From positions 1,240,001-1,304,000 of the forward strand of contig CBDDOO010000002.1 in the NCBI GenBank assembly GCA_965231905.1: a stretch of 64,000 nt of DNA, written 5' to 3'. Shown here one piece after another: positions 17,605 to 27,700 of the stretch. Made by a program: the position numbers and the translations under genes. Each line of letters starts with the position of its first letter. Within the stretch, counting starts at the first letter, position 1. The stretch is from G963663315 sp965231905. Its GTDB lineage: Bacteria > Pseudomonadota > Gammaproteobacteria > Arenicellales > Poriferihabitantaceae. The notes beneath the pieces were generated by a model. That model did no database searches, was not told where the DNA came from, and saw nothing but the letters and a program-made list of their open reading frames with translations.

Positions 17605-18569
17605 GGTGATGTTGCCGGGAAGTCGAGGTGACAGGCCCGCGACCGTTTGCCGGTTGTTTCAAGAAGCGGTCGGTCGTCGGCGCATTTCGACAGACGGGCG
17701 GGGCAGCGGGGCTGGAACGGGCAGCCCGCCGGCAGAGCGAGCATATCGGGAGGATCGCCGACAATCACGCGCAGTTCTTCCTGGCCGCGGTCAAGGCGGG
17801 GGATGGCGTCAAGCAGCGCAGATGTATAGGGGTGGCCGGGAGCTTCGATAATCGCATCCGTCGGTCCACATTCCATGACCTGTCCGCCGTACATTACCAG
17901 GATCCGGTCACTGATTCCGGCAACCAGTCCAAGGTCATGAGTAATCAGGATGATGGTGGCGCCGAATTGATCGCGGATATTTTTCAGAAGGTCGACAATC
18001 TGCGCCTGAACGGTGACATCAAGCGCTGTTGTCGGTTCATCTGCAATCAGAATCCGGGGGCGGCACAGGAGTGACATGGCTATCATGATTCTCTGGCGCA
18101 TGCCGCCCGAACATTCGTGCGGGAACATGCCGATCCGCTCCCGCGCATCCGGTATCTGCACGGCATCCAGCATCCAGATGCACTGATCAAGCGCGGCTCG
18201 TTTCGACAGGTTTTCATGCTGCATCAGTACTTCGGTCATCTGTTCGGAAACGCGCATGAAGGGATTCAGGGAAGTCATCGGATTCTGGAAGATTATCGCG
18301 ATTTCGGTTGCCCGGATTCCGGCGAGCGCAGGTTCCGGGATGCCGAGTATTTCCCGGCCGTCGAACTTGACTGAGCCGCTTGCCTGTCCCCGGCGTGAGA
18401 GCAGCCCCATGATTGCAAAAGCGGTCTGGCTTTTGCCGGAGCCACTTTCACCGGTGATTGCCAGAATCTCGCCGGAGTCGACATCGAAGTCAACTCCGTT
18501 GACTGCATGCACGGGGCCATCCGCAGTCGCGAAAGTCACTTCCAGGTTGCGAACCTGCAACAGGCTCAC
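17601..18569 (-). CDS. oppD: Oligopeptide ABC transporter ATP-binding protein
   Basis: First of two ATPase subunits (322 residues). Walker A 'GESGSGKSQTAFAIMG' lies near residues 37-52, the signature 'ECSGGMRQRIMIAMSL' near 152-167, and Walker B 'RILIADEPTTALDVT' just after. The C-terminal cysteine-containing motif 'GCPFQPRCPARLSKC' is the oligopeptide-binding-protein-associated region seen in OppD/DppD, where it can coordinate an Fe-S cluster. The 4-bp overlaps with oppC and oppF indicate one polycistronic transcript. DppD would be an alternative name; the ABCDF order favours Opp. Confidence 0.9.
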   Translation of the reverse strand: MSLLQVRNLEVTFATADGPVHAVNGVDFDVDSGEILAITGESGSGKSQTAFAIMGLLSRRGQASGSVKFDGREILGIPEPALAGIRATEIAIIFQNPMTSLNPFMRVSEQMTEVLMQHENLSKRAALDQCIWMLDAVQIPDARERIGMFPHECSGGMRQRIMIAMSLLCRPRILIADEPTTALDVTVQAQIVDLLKNIRDQFGATIILITHDLGLVAGISDRILVMYGGQVMECGPTDAIIEAPGHPYTSALLDAIPRLDRGQEELRVIVGDPPDMLALPAGCPFQPRCPARLSKCADDRPLLETTGKRSRACHLDFPATSP

Positions 18570-19492
18570 CGGCCGTTGTCCTTCGGGTCGAGCGCATCCC
18601 GCAAGCCGTCCCCCAGAAAGAAAAATCCAAAGAGCGTGACGATGAAGAAAAACAGCGGAAACGCGAGTTGCCAGAGCGTGCCGTACTGCATCTGCGCCGC
18701 GCCGCTGCTGATCAATGCGCCGAGCGATGTGTCGGGCTCCTGTACGCCAAGCCCCAGAAAACTGATGAAACTTTCGTAAATAATCATATTCGGAACCAGT
18801 AAAGTGGCATACACGATGGCAATTCCGAGAAGGTTCGGGATGATGTGGCGCAGGATGATCGAAGCGGGCGGGACTCCGGTGACGACCGCATTTTCGACAA
18901 ATTCCAGGTTCTTGATGCTGAGCGTCTGGCCTCGTATGATGCGCGCCATGTCGAGCCAGGAAACCAGTCCGATACCGATGAACAAAAGGATAATCGAACG
19001 CCCGAAAACCACGAGCAACAGGATCAGCACGAACATATACGGGATCGACATCATGACATCGACGATCCGCATCATGACGCTGTCGGTTTTACCACCAAAG
19101 TAGCCGGCCACGGCGCCGTAGAGCGTGCCGACGACGACCGCGATCAAGGCGCCGATCACGCCCACCATCAGCGATATCCGGGCGCCCCTGGCGGTACGGA
19201 CGAACAGGTCGCGCCCCAGTTCATCAGTGCCGAAATAATGGCCGGTTTCAAATGAAGGTATACCGGCTGATTTGACATTGCCGAGGACATTCCAGTCAAT
19301 TGCATCATCGGACCAGCCAGTCAGCCAGGGGCCGGCGATGGCAAATATGCCCACAGACAAAAGGCCCAGAAGACTGATGACCGCGGCGCGATTGCGAAAA
19401 AACCGGACGCGGGCGTCCTGCCACAGTGAGCGTCCGGTTACGCTCCCCGGCGCGTCAGCGGTTTTAACCCGTATCCGGATCGGAAGGTACAT
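18566..19492 (-). CDS. oppC: Oligopeptide ABC transporter permease
   Basis: Inner-membrane permease (308 residues), partner of OppB. It has a cytosolic N-terminal stretch, a first membrane helix ('VISLLGLLSVGIFAIAG'), the OppC-type 'FGTDELGRDLFVRTARGARI' segment, and further helices around 'LMVGVIGALIAVVVGTLYGA' and 'MFVLILLLVVFG'. The EAA-like loop 'VTGVPPASIILRHIIPNLLG' contacts the ATPases. It lies between oppB (19-bp gap) and oppD (4-bp overlap). Confidence 0.9.
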   Translation of the reverse strand: MYLPIRIRVKTADAPGSVTGRSLWQDARVRFFRNRAAVISLLGLLSVGIFAIAGPWLTGWSDDAIDWNVLGNVKSAGIPSFETGHYFGTDELGRDLFVRTARGARISLMVGVIGALIAVVVGTLYGAVAGYFGGKTDSVMMRIVDVMMSIPYMFVLILLLVVFGRSIILLFIGIGLVSWLDMARIIRGQTLSIKNLEFVENAVVTGVPPASIILRHIIPNLLGIAIVYATLLVPNMIIYESFISFLGLGVQEPDTSLGALISSGAAQMQYGTLWQLAFPLFFFIVTLFGFFFLGDGLRDALDPKDNGR

Positions 19493-19511
19493 CAGGGCCT
19501 CCGACCGCGGT

Positions 19512-20435
19512 TCAATAGCGTATCCTCGGGTCGATCAGCGCGTAGGCCACATCGGCCAGCAGGTTGAACAGTACCGTCAACGCGCCGGTAAGGATCGTGA
19601 TCCCCATAATCAGCGAATAATCCCGATTGATGGCGGCGTTGACGAAATACTGCCCGATGCCGCCGGTTGAGAAATACAGGTCGATCACGACTGAGCCGGT
19701 GATCATACCGACAAAGGTGGGGCTGAGGTAGGAGATGACCGGCAGCATGGCCGGTTTCAGGGCATGACGAAATATGATCCGGCGCGCAGGCAGACCCTTG
19801 GCGCGCGCGGTGAGAATGAAATCAGCGCTCAGTACCTCCAGCATGGATGATCGGGTTATTCGTGCAATTGATGCCATGAAGCTGGTCGAAAGGGCGATCA
19901 CCGGCATCACCAGATAGGGAAGCTGGCCGCCCTGCCAGCCGCCTCCCGGCAGCCAGCCAAGCCAGAGAGTGAATACCAGCACGAGGATTGGCGCCATTAC
20001 GAAATTGGGCAGCGCCTGCGCCCCGATTGATACGCCGACTGCCAGATAATCAAGCCAGGTATTCTGGCGGACCGCTGCGGCCACACCCAGTAATGTTCCG
20101 GTACTGACGCTGATGATAAAGGCCAGCAAGCCATAGGTCAGGGTTACGGGAAACCCTTGCGCGATGATGTCGTTGACGGTGCGGTCCTTGTAGATAAAGG
20201 AAGGTCCGAAGTCGAAGTCGACGACGATGCCCCGGATATAGCTGAACATCTGCTGGTAAAACGGACGATCGAGGCCGTATTTGGCTTCAATATTTGCGAG
20301 GACTTCCGGGGACAACGGACGTTCCCCGACGAAAGGACTGCCGGGGGCCGCATACATCAACAGGAACGAAAACAGGATCAGGATCAGGATCGTCGGTACG
20401 GCGATCATGATCCGCCGAAGAATATAGGAGGTCAT
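19512..20435 (-). CDS. oppB: Oligopeptide ABC transporter permease
   Basis: Inner-membrane permease (307 residues) starting 'MTSYILRRIMIAVPTI', the typical OppB/DppB start. The conserved periplasmic 'GLDRPFYQQMFSYI' and the coupling loop 'ARAKGLPARRIIFRHALKPA' are present, and membrane helices are evenly distributed. It follows oppA by 18 bp on the same strand. Confidence 0.92.
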   Translation of the reverse strand: MTSYILRRIMIAVPTILILILFSFLLMYAAPGSPFVGERPLSPEVLANIEAKYGLDRPFYQQMFSYIRGIVVDFDFGPSFIYKDRTVNDIIAQGFPVTLTYGLLAFIISVSTGTLLGVAAAVRQNTWLDYLAVGVSIGAQALPNFVMAPILVLVFTLWLGWLPGGGWQGGQLPYLVMPVIALSTSFMASIARITRSSMLEVLSADFILTARAKGLPARRIIFRHALKPAMLPVISYLSPTFVGMITGSVVIDLYFSTGGIGQYFVNAAINRDYSLIMGITILTGALTVLFNLLADVAYALIDPRIRY

Positions 20436-20453
20436 GGCTTCTCCGGCGTCGGC

Positions 20454-22082
20454 TCAATATGCAGACCGATAGAGATCCCTGGAGTACCAGTTCTGCTGGA
20501 CGTTGTTGTAGGGCCAACCCTTGATATCGGATTTGAGCATGAAGACACTGGTATAGTGGTAGATGGGGATGATTGCCATGTCATCGGCGATCATCATCTC
20601 TACCTGGTAATAGTTGGGATTCGGGTCGGCCAGTGTTTTTGATTCCCGCATCAGCTCGTCGACCTGTGGATTGAAATAGCGGCCGTCGTTGGCCCCGGAT
20701 GTGCTGGTCATCAGATCGAGGAAGGTTGAAGCTTCGTTATAATCGCCGCACCAGCCCGCCCGCGCCAGGTCGAACTGCTGGTTTTTGCGGATGTCGAGAT
20801 AGGTTTTCCACTCGTAGTTGACGAGCTCGGTTTCGACTCCGAGTTTCTGTTTCCACATTTGCGAGGCAACGGTTACAATCTGTTTGTGCGATTCGGAAGT
20901 GTTGTAGATCAGCTTCAGATTCAGGGGTGTGTCAGCGCCATATCCGGCCTCCGCCATCAGCCTTTTGGCTTCGGCGTCCCGTTCAGCCTGGGTCATTGTT
21001 CCATATTCAATAACCGGCGGTTCGAATCCGGCAGTCGCCCTGTGCGTAAAGTTATATGCGGGATACTGTCCGCCCTTGAGTACCGAATCAACCAGTACAT
21101 CACGATCCAGTGACCAGGATAACGCTTTTCTGACCTTGACATTCCGAAGCGCCGGATTCGCGCTGTCGGTGTGGTTGACAGCAAAATAATAGGTGCACAG
21201 AAGCGGAGAGGAGGTGGCCTCGTCGGGGTACTGCTCCTTGAGATTCGGATACTGCCCGGCGGGGATGTCTGTCTGATCAAGCTCGCCTGCAAGATACCGT
21301 GTCAACGCCTGATTCTCGTCATTGATAACCCTTCCGGTCACTTTCTCGATAATCGTTGCCGGGTTGTTCCAGTACAGCGGATTGCGTTGGCGTGAGTGGT
21401 ATTCATTCGGCACGTGGTCGGTCAATATATAAGCTCCATTCGAAACCATGTTGCCGGGTCGTGTCCAGGCTGCCCCGTGAGCCTCGATGGTTGGCCGGTG
21501 TACCGGGAAAAAGGTTGCATAAGTCGTCATTTCCGGGAAATAGGGCAGTGATTGTTCAAGGCGCACTTCCAGTGTGTGGTCGTCAAGCGCCTTTACGCCG
21601 AGTTCAGCCGGCGGTTTTTCTCCGGCAATAATCGCCGCCGCATTAACGACCGAGCTCAATTCGACGTACCACGCATAGGGTGAGGCCGTTGCCGGGTCGA
21701 CCGCCCGCCGCCAGGCATACACAAAATCATCGGCGGTTACCGGGTCCCCGTTCGACCATTTCGCATTCTTGCGAAGAGCAAAGGTCCAGGCGCGGTTCAG
21801 ATTCGATGCGGTGTAGCGCTCGGCAACCCCCGGCGCCAGATTGCCCTCTGAATCCTGGTTGAGCAGCCCTTCGAACAGATCACGCAGCACATTAAAGCCT
21901 TCCGAGTCCTGGTTCAACTGCGGGTCAAGTGTCGGAACTTCGTCGAGCAGGCGGTATGTGAAGGTCTGGTTGTCCGAAAGGGATTCGCCGGTTACCGGAT
22001 GCGATGTCGCCGCATGGACAATACCCTGGTTGGCCAGAACAAAAATCGACAGGACCAGGGCAACAACAGTTTTCTGTTTCAT
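20454..22082 (-). CDS. oppA: Periplasmic oligopeptide-binding protein
   Basis: Substrate-binding protein (542 residues, about the length of enterobacterial OppA) with a signal peptide MKQKTVVALVLSIFVLANQG and likely cleavage after 'VHA'. Family hallmarks include 'EVPTLDPQLNQDSEGFNVLRD', 'ALRKNAKWSNGDPVTADDFV', 'NVKVRKALSWSLDRDVLV' and 'GWCGDYNEASTFLDL'. A GGAG ribosome-binding site stands before the ATG. It heads the operon oppABCDF and is 110 bp downstream of an Lrp/AsnC gene on the same strand. Confidence 0.94.
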   Translation of the reverse strand: MKQKTVVALVLSIFVLANQGIVHAATSHPVTGESLSDNQTFTYRLLDEVPTLDPQLNQDSEGFNVLRDLFEGLLNQDSEGNLAPGVAERYTASNLNRAWTFALRKNAKWSNGDPVTADDFVYAWRRAVDPATASPYAWYVELSSVVNAAAIIAGEKPPAELGVKALDDHTLEVRLEQSLPYFPEMTTYATFFPVHRPTIEAHGAAWTRPGNMVSNGAYILTDHVPNEYHSRQRNPLYWNNPATIIEKVTGRVINDENQALTRYLAGELDQTDIPAGQYPNLKEQYPDEATSSPLLCTYYFAVNHTDSANPALRNVKVRKALSWSLDRDVLVDSVLKGGQYPAYNFTHRATAGFEPPVIEYGTMTQAERDAEAKRLMAEAGYGADTPLNLKLIYNTSESHKQIVTVASQMWKQKLGVETELVNYEWKTYLDIRKNQQFDLARAGWCGDYNEASTFLDLMTSTSGANDGRYFNPQVDELMRESKTLADPNPNYYQVEMMIADDMAIIPIYHYTSVFMLKSDIKGWPYNNVQQNWYSRDLYRSAY

Positions 22083-22192
22083 TCATGTTCTCCAGAGCAG
22101 GTTTCCTTTTCCGCTGTTAATGATAAGCCAGGCATCTGACAGGATCAAATTGTGTGTCAGGGGCGCTGAAATTGAGTACAGGGATCTTGATT

Positions 22193-22651
22193 TCAGGTCT
22201 TGTGCAGGGGGATTGCGGTGGTATATTTGATTTGTTCCATCGCGAAATTCGAGCTGACATCATTGATGTCTACCTGTTCAATCAGTCGTTGATAAAATCG
22301 GTCGTAGGCTTTCATGTCGGTGACGACCACACGCATCAGGTAATCTACTTCACCACTCATACGATAGAATTCAACGACTTCCGGCATACTGTTCACTACC
22401 TTTGAAAACTTTCTGAACCATTTGGCGTTATGCTGGTTGGTCCGGATGGACACGAATACATCCATGTTGCGGTCCAGTTTTTCCCGATTGAGCAAGGCCA
22501 CCCGCTTGCCGAGCACGCCGGAATTTTCCAACATCTGTATGCGGCGCCAGCAAGGGGTTTTACTCAGGTTCACCTTTTCGGAGATTTCCGCCGTTGTCAT
22601 GCTTGCGTCATGCTGCAAACAATCCAGGATTTTTATGTCTATCTGGTCCAC
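22193..22651 (-). CDS. Lrp/AsnC-family transcriptional regulator
   Basis: A 152-residue regulator. The N-terminal winged helix ('MDQIDIKILDCLQHDASMTT', then 'NLSKTPCWRRIQMLENSGVL') matches Lrp/AsnC, followed by a RAM ligand-binding domain ('VVEFYRMSGEVDYLMRVVVT'). Such proteins sense amino acids and often control transport genes. Its position directly upstream of oppABCDF on the same strand suggests control of peptide uptake, possibly with read-through. The ligand is unknown. Confidence 0.92.
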   Translation of the reverse strand: MDQIDIKILDCLQHDASMTTAEISEKVNLSKTPCWRRIQMLENSGVLGKRVALLNREKLDRNMDVFVSIRTNQHNAKWFRKFSKVVNSMPEVVEFYRMSGEVDYLMRVVVTDMKAYDRFYQRLIEQVDINDVSSNFAMEQIKYTTAIPLHKT

Positions 22652-22752
22652 ACCTTAAATCTCCAACCCCTGACAATTATTGTATTTTTGGAATATTATT
22701 CCCTATTTAATCACACCCATTCAAATTCACAAAATACAGGACGAAATGCTGA

Positions 22753-22758
22753 TATACT
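22753..22758 (+). promoter_or_regulatory. Probable -10 element of the tRNA-Arg gene
   Basis: TATACT ends 10 bp before the first tRNA base, the right place for a tRNA promoter. No good -35 at 16-18 bp spacing is visible. Confidence 0.4.
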
Positions 22759-22768
22759 TCAGGTTGAC

Positions 22769-23086
22769 GCCTTCGTAGCTCAGGGGATAGAGCGATCGCC
22801 TCCTGATTGCGAACAATTGGGCGCCGGAGTGGGAAACCCTCCGTGTGAATCTGCTCAAATTCGGTGAAACCTGGCCGACATTGTCGGTGGCAATACCGAG
22901 CGAAGCCTTGAACCTTAAGGAATGTGTAGAGACTTGACGGGCAGTGCCTTGGGTTTTCCCATGGTGAAGATAAAGTCCAGACCACAAACTCCAGGATCCA
23001 TGATGACGATGATTCAACTGGAGGTAGCGAAAGCTATAGTGGTATGAAGCGATAGGTCGCAGGTTCGAATCCTGCCGAGGGCGCCA
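22769..23086 (+). tRNA. tRNA-Arg(CCU), split by a group I intron; CCA encoded
   Basis: Exons are 22769-22804 and 23047-23086. The acceptor stem is GCCTTCG (22769-22775) with CGAGGGC (23076-23082), and the D stem is GCTC/GAGC. The anticodon stem is ATCGC (22795-22799) with GCGAT (23049-23053). The T arm is GCAGG-TTCGAAT-CCTGC (23059-23075), followed by discriminator G and CCA. After removing 22805-23046 the anticodon loop reads CTCCTAA, giving anticodon CCU (arginine, AGG codons). All stems pair, with one T-G wobble in the acceptor. Confidence 0.95.
22805..23046 (+). ncRNA. Group I self-splicing intron in the tRNA-Arg anticodon loop
   Basis: A 242-nt intervening sequence directly after the anticodon (position 36). 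The upstream exon ends in U and the intron ends in G, as group I introns do. P1 can form from anticodon CCU pairing with an internal guide GGG (22819-22821) across the hairpin GATTG-cgaa-CAATT. Conserved core blocks are 'tcaaattcggtgaaacctgg' and 'tgtagagacttgacgggc', then 'catggtgaagataaagtccag'-like bases near 22961-22980. These resemble the small subgroup IC3 tRNA introns known from Azoarcus tRNA-Ile and Agrobacterium tRNA-Arg. No ORF lies inside, so it should splice without an encoded protein. Confidence 0.92.
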
Positions 23087-23163
23087 TCCGACGAAAAACA
23101 GGAATTTCCCCGAACATTGAGGAGAATCTGTTCTACAATTCGAGGATAATAACGCCTGAATAC

Positions 23164-23192
23164 TTGACAAGAGTTCCGGGAGGTACTGTTAC
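23164..23192 (+). promoter_or_regulatory. Predicted sigma-70 promoter of the Calx-beta surface protein
   Basis: TTGACA (23164-23169), a 17-bp spacer and TGTTAC (23187-23192), 30 bp before the GTG start of the downstream gene. Confidence 0.5.
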
Positions 23193-23222
23193 GATGATTG
23201 CCAGCCAGCTGGTATTGAGCCT

Positions 23223-24428
23223 GTGAGGTGTCTGGCAGCGGCTTTTTTGTTCTTCTTTCCGTTGTTGCCCGGTCTGACCCCCGAAGCGCAGGCCCAGACC
23301 CAGCCGCAGGTCAACCTGTCGGTTTCCAGCGCAACAGTCACAGAAGGCGCCAGCGCTCTGACGATTACCGCCACGCGCAGCGAGGCCAATACCTCAGGCG
23401 CGGCGCTGTCGATTCCGATTACGGTCAAGACTTCCGGCGTCAGTGCGCAGGCGGCCGATTACACGGTGGCCGACTCCATCTCCATCGCCAATAACGAAAG
23501 CTCCGGAACAACGACATTTACGGTTACGGACGACAGCGTCGACGAACCGCAAGAGACGGTCGTCATTGAACTTGGCACACCCCCGGCCGGCACCCGAAAG
23601 GGTTCTGCCGATGAAATCACGATCGAGATTGTGGATGACGACCCGACCGAAGTCTCCCTGTCGCGCGTGGGCCCGGAGCGCGATGGCAGCGGCCGCAGTG
23701 GTAGTGGCGCGGTATCCGAAGGCGCCTGGATCGAATTCAATGTAAAGCTGTCGCGCCCCCTGATAGCGGGAGAAGTGATTGAAGTACCGTTATCTATCGG
23801 TGGCACGGGCGTAACCCCTGCCGAATGGAGTCTGGCGGAAAGAGCCAGCAGCCGTCATGTCTGGCGCAACATCGGCATCACCCTGAGCGCGACAGACACC
23901 GCCACCCCGAAGGTCAAATTCACAGGTTCCGGAGCGCAGACCGCGACCCTCATAGTGACCCCTCTTCCAGACAGCGCCGATGAACCGGGCGGCGAGAGTT
24001 ACACTATCGCGCTGGGTCCGAATGATGCGACCACGAACGGCTTTGACGCCACCGCCCGCGCCACCCATGTCGACGGCGGCGCCGACCCGAGCGCCACCGC
24101 CAATACCATAACCGTCCATGTCAACGAAGAGCGTACTCACTCCGTGTCGATTGCCATGTTCACCACGTCGGCCAATGAAGGCGCGTCCGGAGCTACCGCC
24201 ACCTACCCGGTTAGTTTCCCCGTAGCGCCTGACCGCATCAAGTTTTACGCCAATGTCTGCGTCAGTGGCACAGCCACGTACGACACAGACTATCAACTGC
24301 GAGATTCAACCCCCAGCCGCCTGGATCTGGATTCGAACGGCTGCGTCCGCGGCGGAGTGAAACTGTCTCTACCCAGGGGGGGCCGCCCAGTGATTTCCAC
24401 ATCTTTCCGATCGGCGACCACGCAATAG
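23223..24428 (+). CDS. Calx-beta repeat surface protein, N-terminal part (frameshifted)
   Basis: This is the N-terminal 401 codons of a long surface protein whose frame breaks at a run of seven G (24376-24382). It has a signal peptide (MRCLAAAFLFFFPLLPGLTP, cleavage after 'AQA') and Calx-beta-type repeats with 'SVSSATVTEGASALTITATR', 'EPQETVVIELG' and 'IEIVDDDPTEVSLSR'. The start is GTG at 23223. The last 18 residues after the G-run are out of frame and not part of the real protein. With a -1 shift at the run, the sequence continues 'SDFHIFPIGDHAIESDETI' into the next frame, completing a Calx-beta repeat. Confidence 0.75.
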   Translation: MRCLAAAFLFFFPLLPGLTPEAQAQTQPQVNLSVSSATVTEGASALTITATRSEANTSGAALSIPITVKTSGVSAQAADYTVADSISIANNESSGTTTFTVTDDSVDEPQETVVIELGTPPAGTRKGSADEITIEIVDDDPTEVSLSRVGPERDGSGRSGSGAVSEGAWIEFNVKLSRPLIAGEVIEVPLSIGGTGVTPAEWSLAERASSRHVWRNIGITLSATDTATPKVKFTGSGAQTATLIVTPLPDSADEPGGESYTIALGPNDATTNGFDATARATHVDGGADPSATANTITVHVNEERTHSVSIAMFTTSANEGASGATATYPVSFPVAPDRIKFYANVCVSGTATYDTDYQLRDSTPSRLDLDSNGCVRGGVKLSLPRGGRPVISTSFRSATTQ

Positions 24429-27400
24429 AGTCGGACGAGACGATCATTCTGACGGTGAGCAAGCGTACCAGCGGTACAAGAAGCAAAATCACACCCGCCG
24501 ACGTATTGATTGATTCTGCCAACAGCAGTGTAACCTTCACTCTGACCAACGACGACGACGGCAGTATCCCGGCGATTCCGGTCATCACCATCGCCCCGAC
24601 CACCGCCAACACCCCGGTCACCGAAGGCGCGGCGGCCAGTTATACCCTGACCGCCACCCCGGCGCCGGTTTCGGCGGTGACAGTGAACCTGATGGTAGCG
24701 GATGACGCCGACAGCGACTTTGTCGCCGCCGCCCATGAAGGCGCAAAAACAGTGGAAATTCCGACCTCTGGCACAGCGACTTATACAGTCGCCACGACGG
24801 GCGACAGCGTCTACGAGGCCGATGGCTCCGTGACCGTGACCGTAGTGGCCGATGACGCCGACCCGATGACCTATACCCCGGGCGACCCGTCGAGCGCATC
24901 CATTGAGGTAGAAGACGATGAAACGCCCGATGTATCGTTGAATGCGGCAACACGCAGTCGCACCGAAGACTCCGGGGCGACCGAAGCCGGCGCCGAACTG
25001 ACGATTGCCGCGACCCGCGCGCTGGAGACGGCCCTGACTGTCTCCTACACGCTCGGCGGCACAGCGACCTGCGGTACGGATTACACCATCGCCGGAGCGA
25101 CCTGCGACAACGACGGCACTGGCGCCGGCACGATCACGCTGCCGTCCGGCGCGGCGGCGGGCGAAGGCGTCCCCATCCCGATCCTGATGGTCAACGACAA
25201 TATAGCAGACAACGGAGAAACCATCATCCTGACCCTGGCGAGTGGTTCCGGATACGGACTGGGGAACCCTGCGGCCACCACTGTGACCATTTACCAGAAT
25301 ACCGGAGAGGCCAGCTACTCGATTCAGGGAGAACCTCATACTGGCGCGACCCTGACCATCCAGCGCGACCAATCCGACCCGGAAGGCGATGGCGGCGACC
25401 CGGACCGCAGTTACTCGTGGTCGTCGAAGGCTGCCCTGACCGACCCGGTCTGGACTGATATTGCCGGAGAGACCGGGAATAATCTGGTGGTGGGCGCTGG
25501 CCTGTTGCATCATCACCTGCGGGCTGAAGTCAGTTATGTGGACGGCAATGGTCTCGCCACCACGGTACAGACCGCATCGGTGGGTCCGGTCACCGAGCCG
25601 CCGCCGTTGCCGGTGTTGAGGATTGCCAAAGCTACCCCCGTCATTACCGAAGGCGAGCCGGCGGTATTTACGGTGACCTCAGACCGGGCGCTGCCGCCTG
25701 GTGAGAGTCTGGTCATCCACCGGAGTATTGTGGATACTCCCGAAGCGGCGTCGGACTTTCTGGATGAGTCGAATCCGAATGTGAGCGATAACGGAGTCTG
25801 GGTATTTTCGTTTGTTGCAAACGACTCTGGCGAGCCCACAAGGATTTTCGAGATTCCGACCGTATGCGACACGACGACCGAGCCGAGCGGGAACATTACG
25901 GTGAAATTGCGCCCGCGCTCCGGTGAATATACGGTCGTCAATCCCGCCACAGCCATGGTAATGGTGAATGACGGCGGCAACTGTGGCAAACAGACTGCGA
26001 CCACTCCCCGCCCGACCTTCGGCGCCGGTTCCATCGCCGATCAGACCTGGGCGCGGGGAGTGGAGATTGCGCCGTTGCAACTGCCGCAAGCGAGCGGCGG
26101 CGCCGGAACCCTGACCTACAGTTTATCCCCGGCGGCGCCGTCCGGTGTCCTGTATGACGCTGGCGCGTACAGATTGAGCGGCGTTCCGGCGCAGGCGCTG
26201 GGGCGGACCCAATACGCCTGGACCGCCACCGATGAAAACGGAGCCACCGCCACCCTGGCCTTTACCATTACGGTCACGGATGTAGCCGAACTGCGGATAC
26301 AGGACGCGGTCAGAAGCGCCCTGTCGGCGGTAGCGCGGCGCTCCCTGTCGAGCGCGATCACCAACATCAGTACCCGCTTTGCCGACATTAGCGGTTCCGG
26401 CCTGACCCTGGCCGGTCATGCGATGCCGTTGAATGCGACGCCCGAAGAAAGGCTGGCCTATGAAGAAGCGTGCCGGTTGCCAGAAAGCCATGACGGATGG
26501 CGCCGGGGAGCGCCCCGCCCGGACTGTGTTTCCACCAGCCGCGGATGGCGCTCTGCCGAGTTGCTCGGTTCCAGCGACTTCTCGCTTGCGCTGGGCGCGT
26601 CTGATACATCCTCCCCGGACATCCCGCGCTGGTCGCTGTGGGGACGGGGCGACCGGGGCAGCTTTGCCGGAACCGGCGAACAGGCGCAGACCCGCTATGA
26701 CGGCAAGACGCGCGCTGGCTGGCTGGGAATCGACGCGCGTCAGGGCGCCTGGGTTGCGGGCCTGGCTTTTTCGCGCAATGAAGGCGAAGCGAGCTATCAT
26801 ACACCGGAAGACGAAGGCGACCTGGAGACTACAATCAACAGCGTCTACCCGTATGGACGGTGGAGCGTATCGGATGAGACGGAGATTCGGGTGGTACTGG
26901 GAACCGGAGATGGACAACTGCGTCATACGCCACAAGGGGAAAGCCCGTCAAACAGTGATCTGTCGATGCGACTGGGTTCAATCGGATTGCGTCGCTCGCT
27001 GGCGCCCAGGGAGCAGACTGATCTGGCATTTCGGATGGACGCGAGTCACTCACGGATCAAGACGCGAGAGGGAACCGCGCTCATTGATGGACTGACCGCG
27101 GACAGTTGGCGGATACGCGCCGGAATCGAAGCGACCCGTTCCCTGGCGTTGCGAAACAACCGGGAGCTTTCGCCGTTCATGGAAGTGTCGATGCGCAAGG
27201 ACGGCGGAGACGGATTGCGCGGAGAAGGGATTGAACTGGCCGGTGGGGTACGTTATGCGGCGCCGCGTCTGTCGGTGGAGATGCGCGGACGGGTTCTGGC
27301 GGCGCACAGTGAATCGGGGACGAGGGAATCGGGGATCAGCGTCACGGTGCGCGGCGGCGAAGGAGCGGGCGGACGCGGGTTATGGTTTGCATTGCAGCCG

Positions 27401-27691
27401 CGCTTAGGAGCGGCAACCGAAACCGGCGCGTTATGGCAAGACACCCTGCCACAGATTCAAGGCGTATCGAACAGTGCCCTGGACGTGCGCATCGGTTATG
27501 GGCTGCCGATTTCACAGGGACTGCTGACGCCGTATGCCGGAGCGGGATGGATTCGGGATCAGGAACGCGTGGTTCGGTTGGGAACCCGGTTTCAATCGGC
27601 CACCGGCCTGGACCTGGAACTGGTCAGCGAACGGGAGATAGAGCAGGATAGCGGACCGACCTGGAAACTGACCCTGCGACACCTGTTTTAG
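24375..27691 (+). CDS. Calx-beta repeat / autotransporter-like beta-barrel protein, C-terminal part
   Basis: Continuation of the preceding gene in the -1 frame; without the shift the only start is an internal GTG at 24455. It contains more Calx-beta repeats ('TPVTEGAAASYTLTATP', 'DNGETIILTLASGSG'), an immunoglobulin-like putative domain ('GSIADQTWARGVEIAPLQLP' to 'ATLAFTITVTDV') and a roughly 350-residue C-terminal barrel. In the barrel, 'WSLWGRGDRGSFAG', 'AGWLGIDARQGAWVAGLAFS' and a final 'TWKLTLRHLF' with terminal Phe fit an outer-membrane beta-barrel. The joined protein would be about 1490 residues and surface-exposed. It may be a pseudogene, a phase-variable gene, or affected by a base-calling error at the G-run. 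Confidence 0.75.
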
Positions 27692-27700
27692 GGACAGAGT

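Noticed and set aside
24293..25516. 407-codon minus-strand frame in the Calx-beta gene
   Set aside because: Low-complexity antisense frame in GC-rich repetitive coding sequence; the plus-strand protein has family motifs and this does not.
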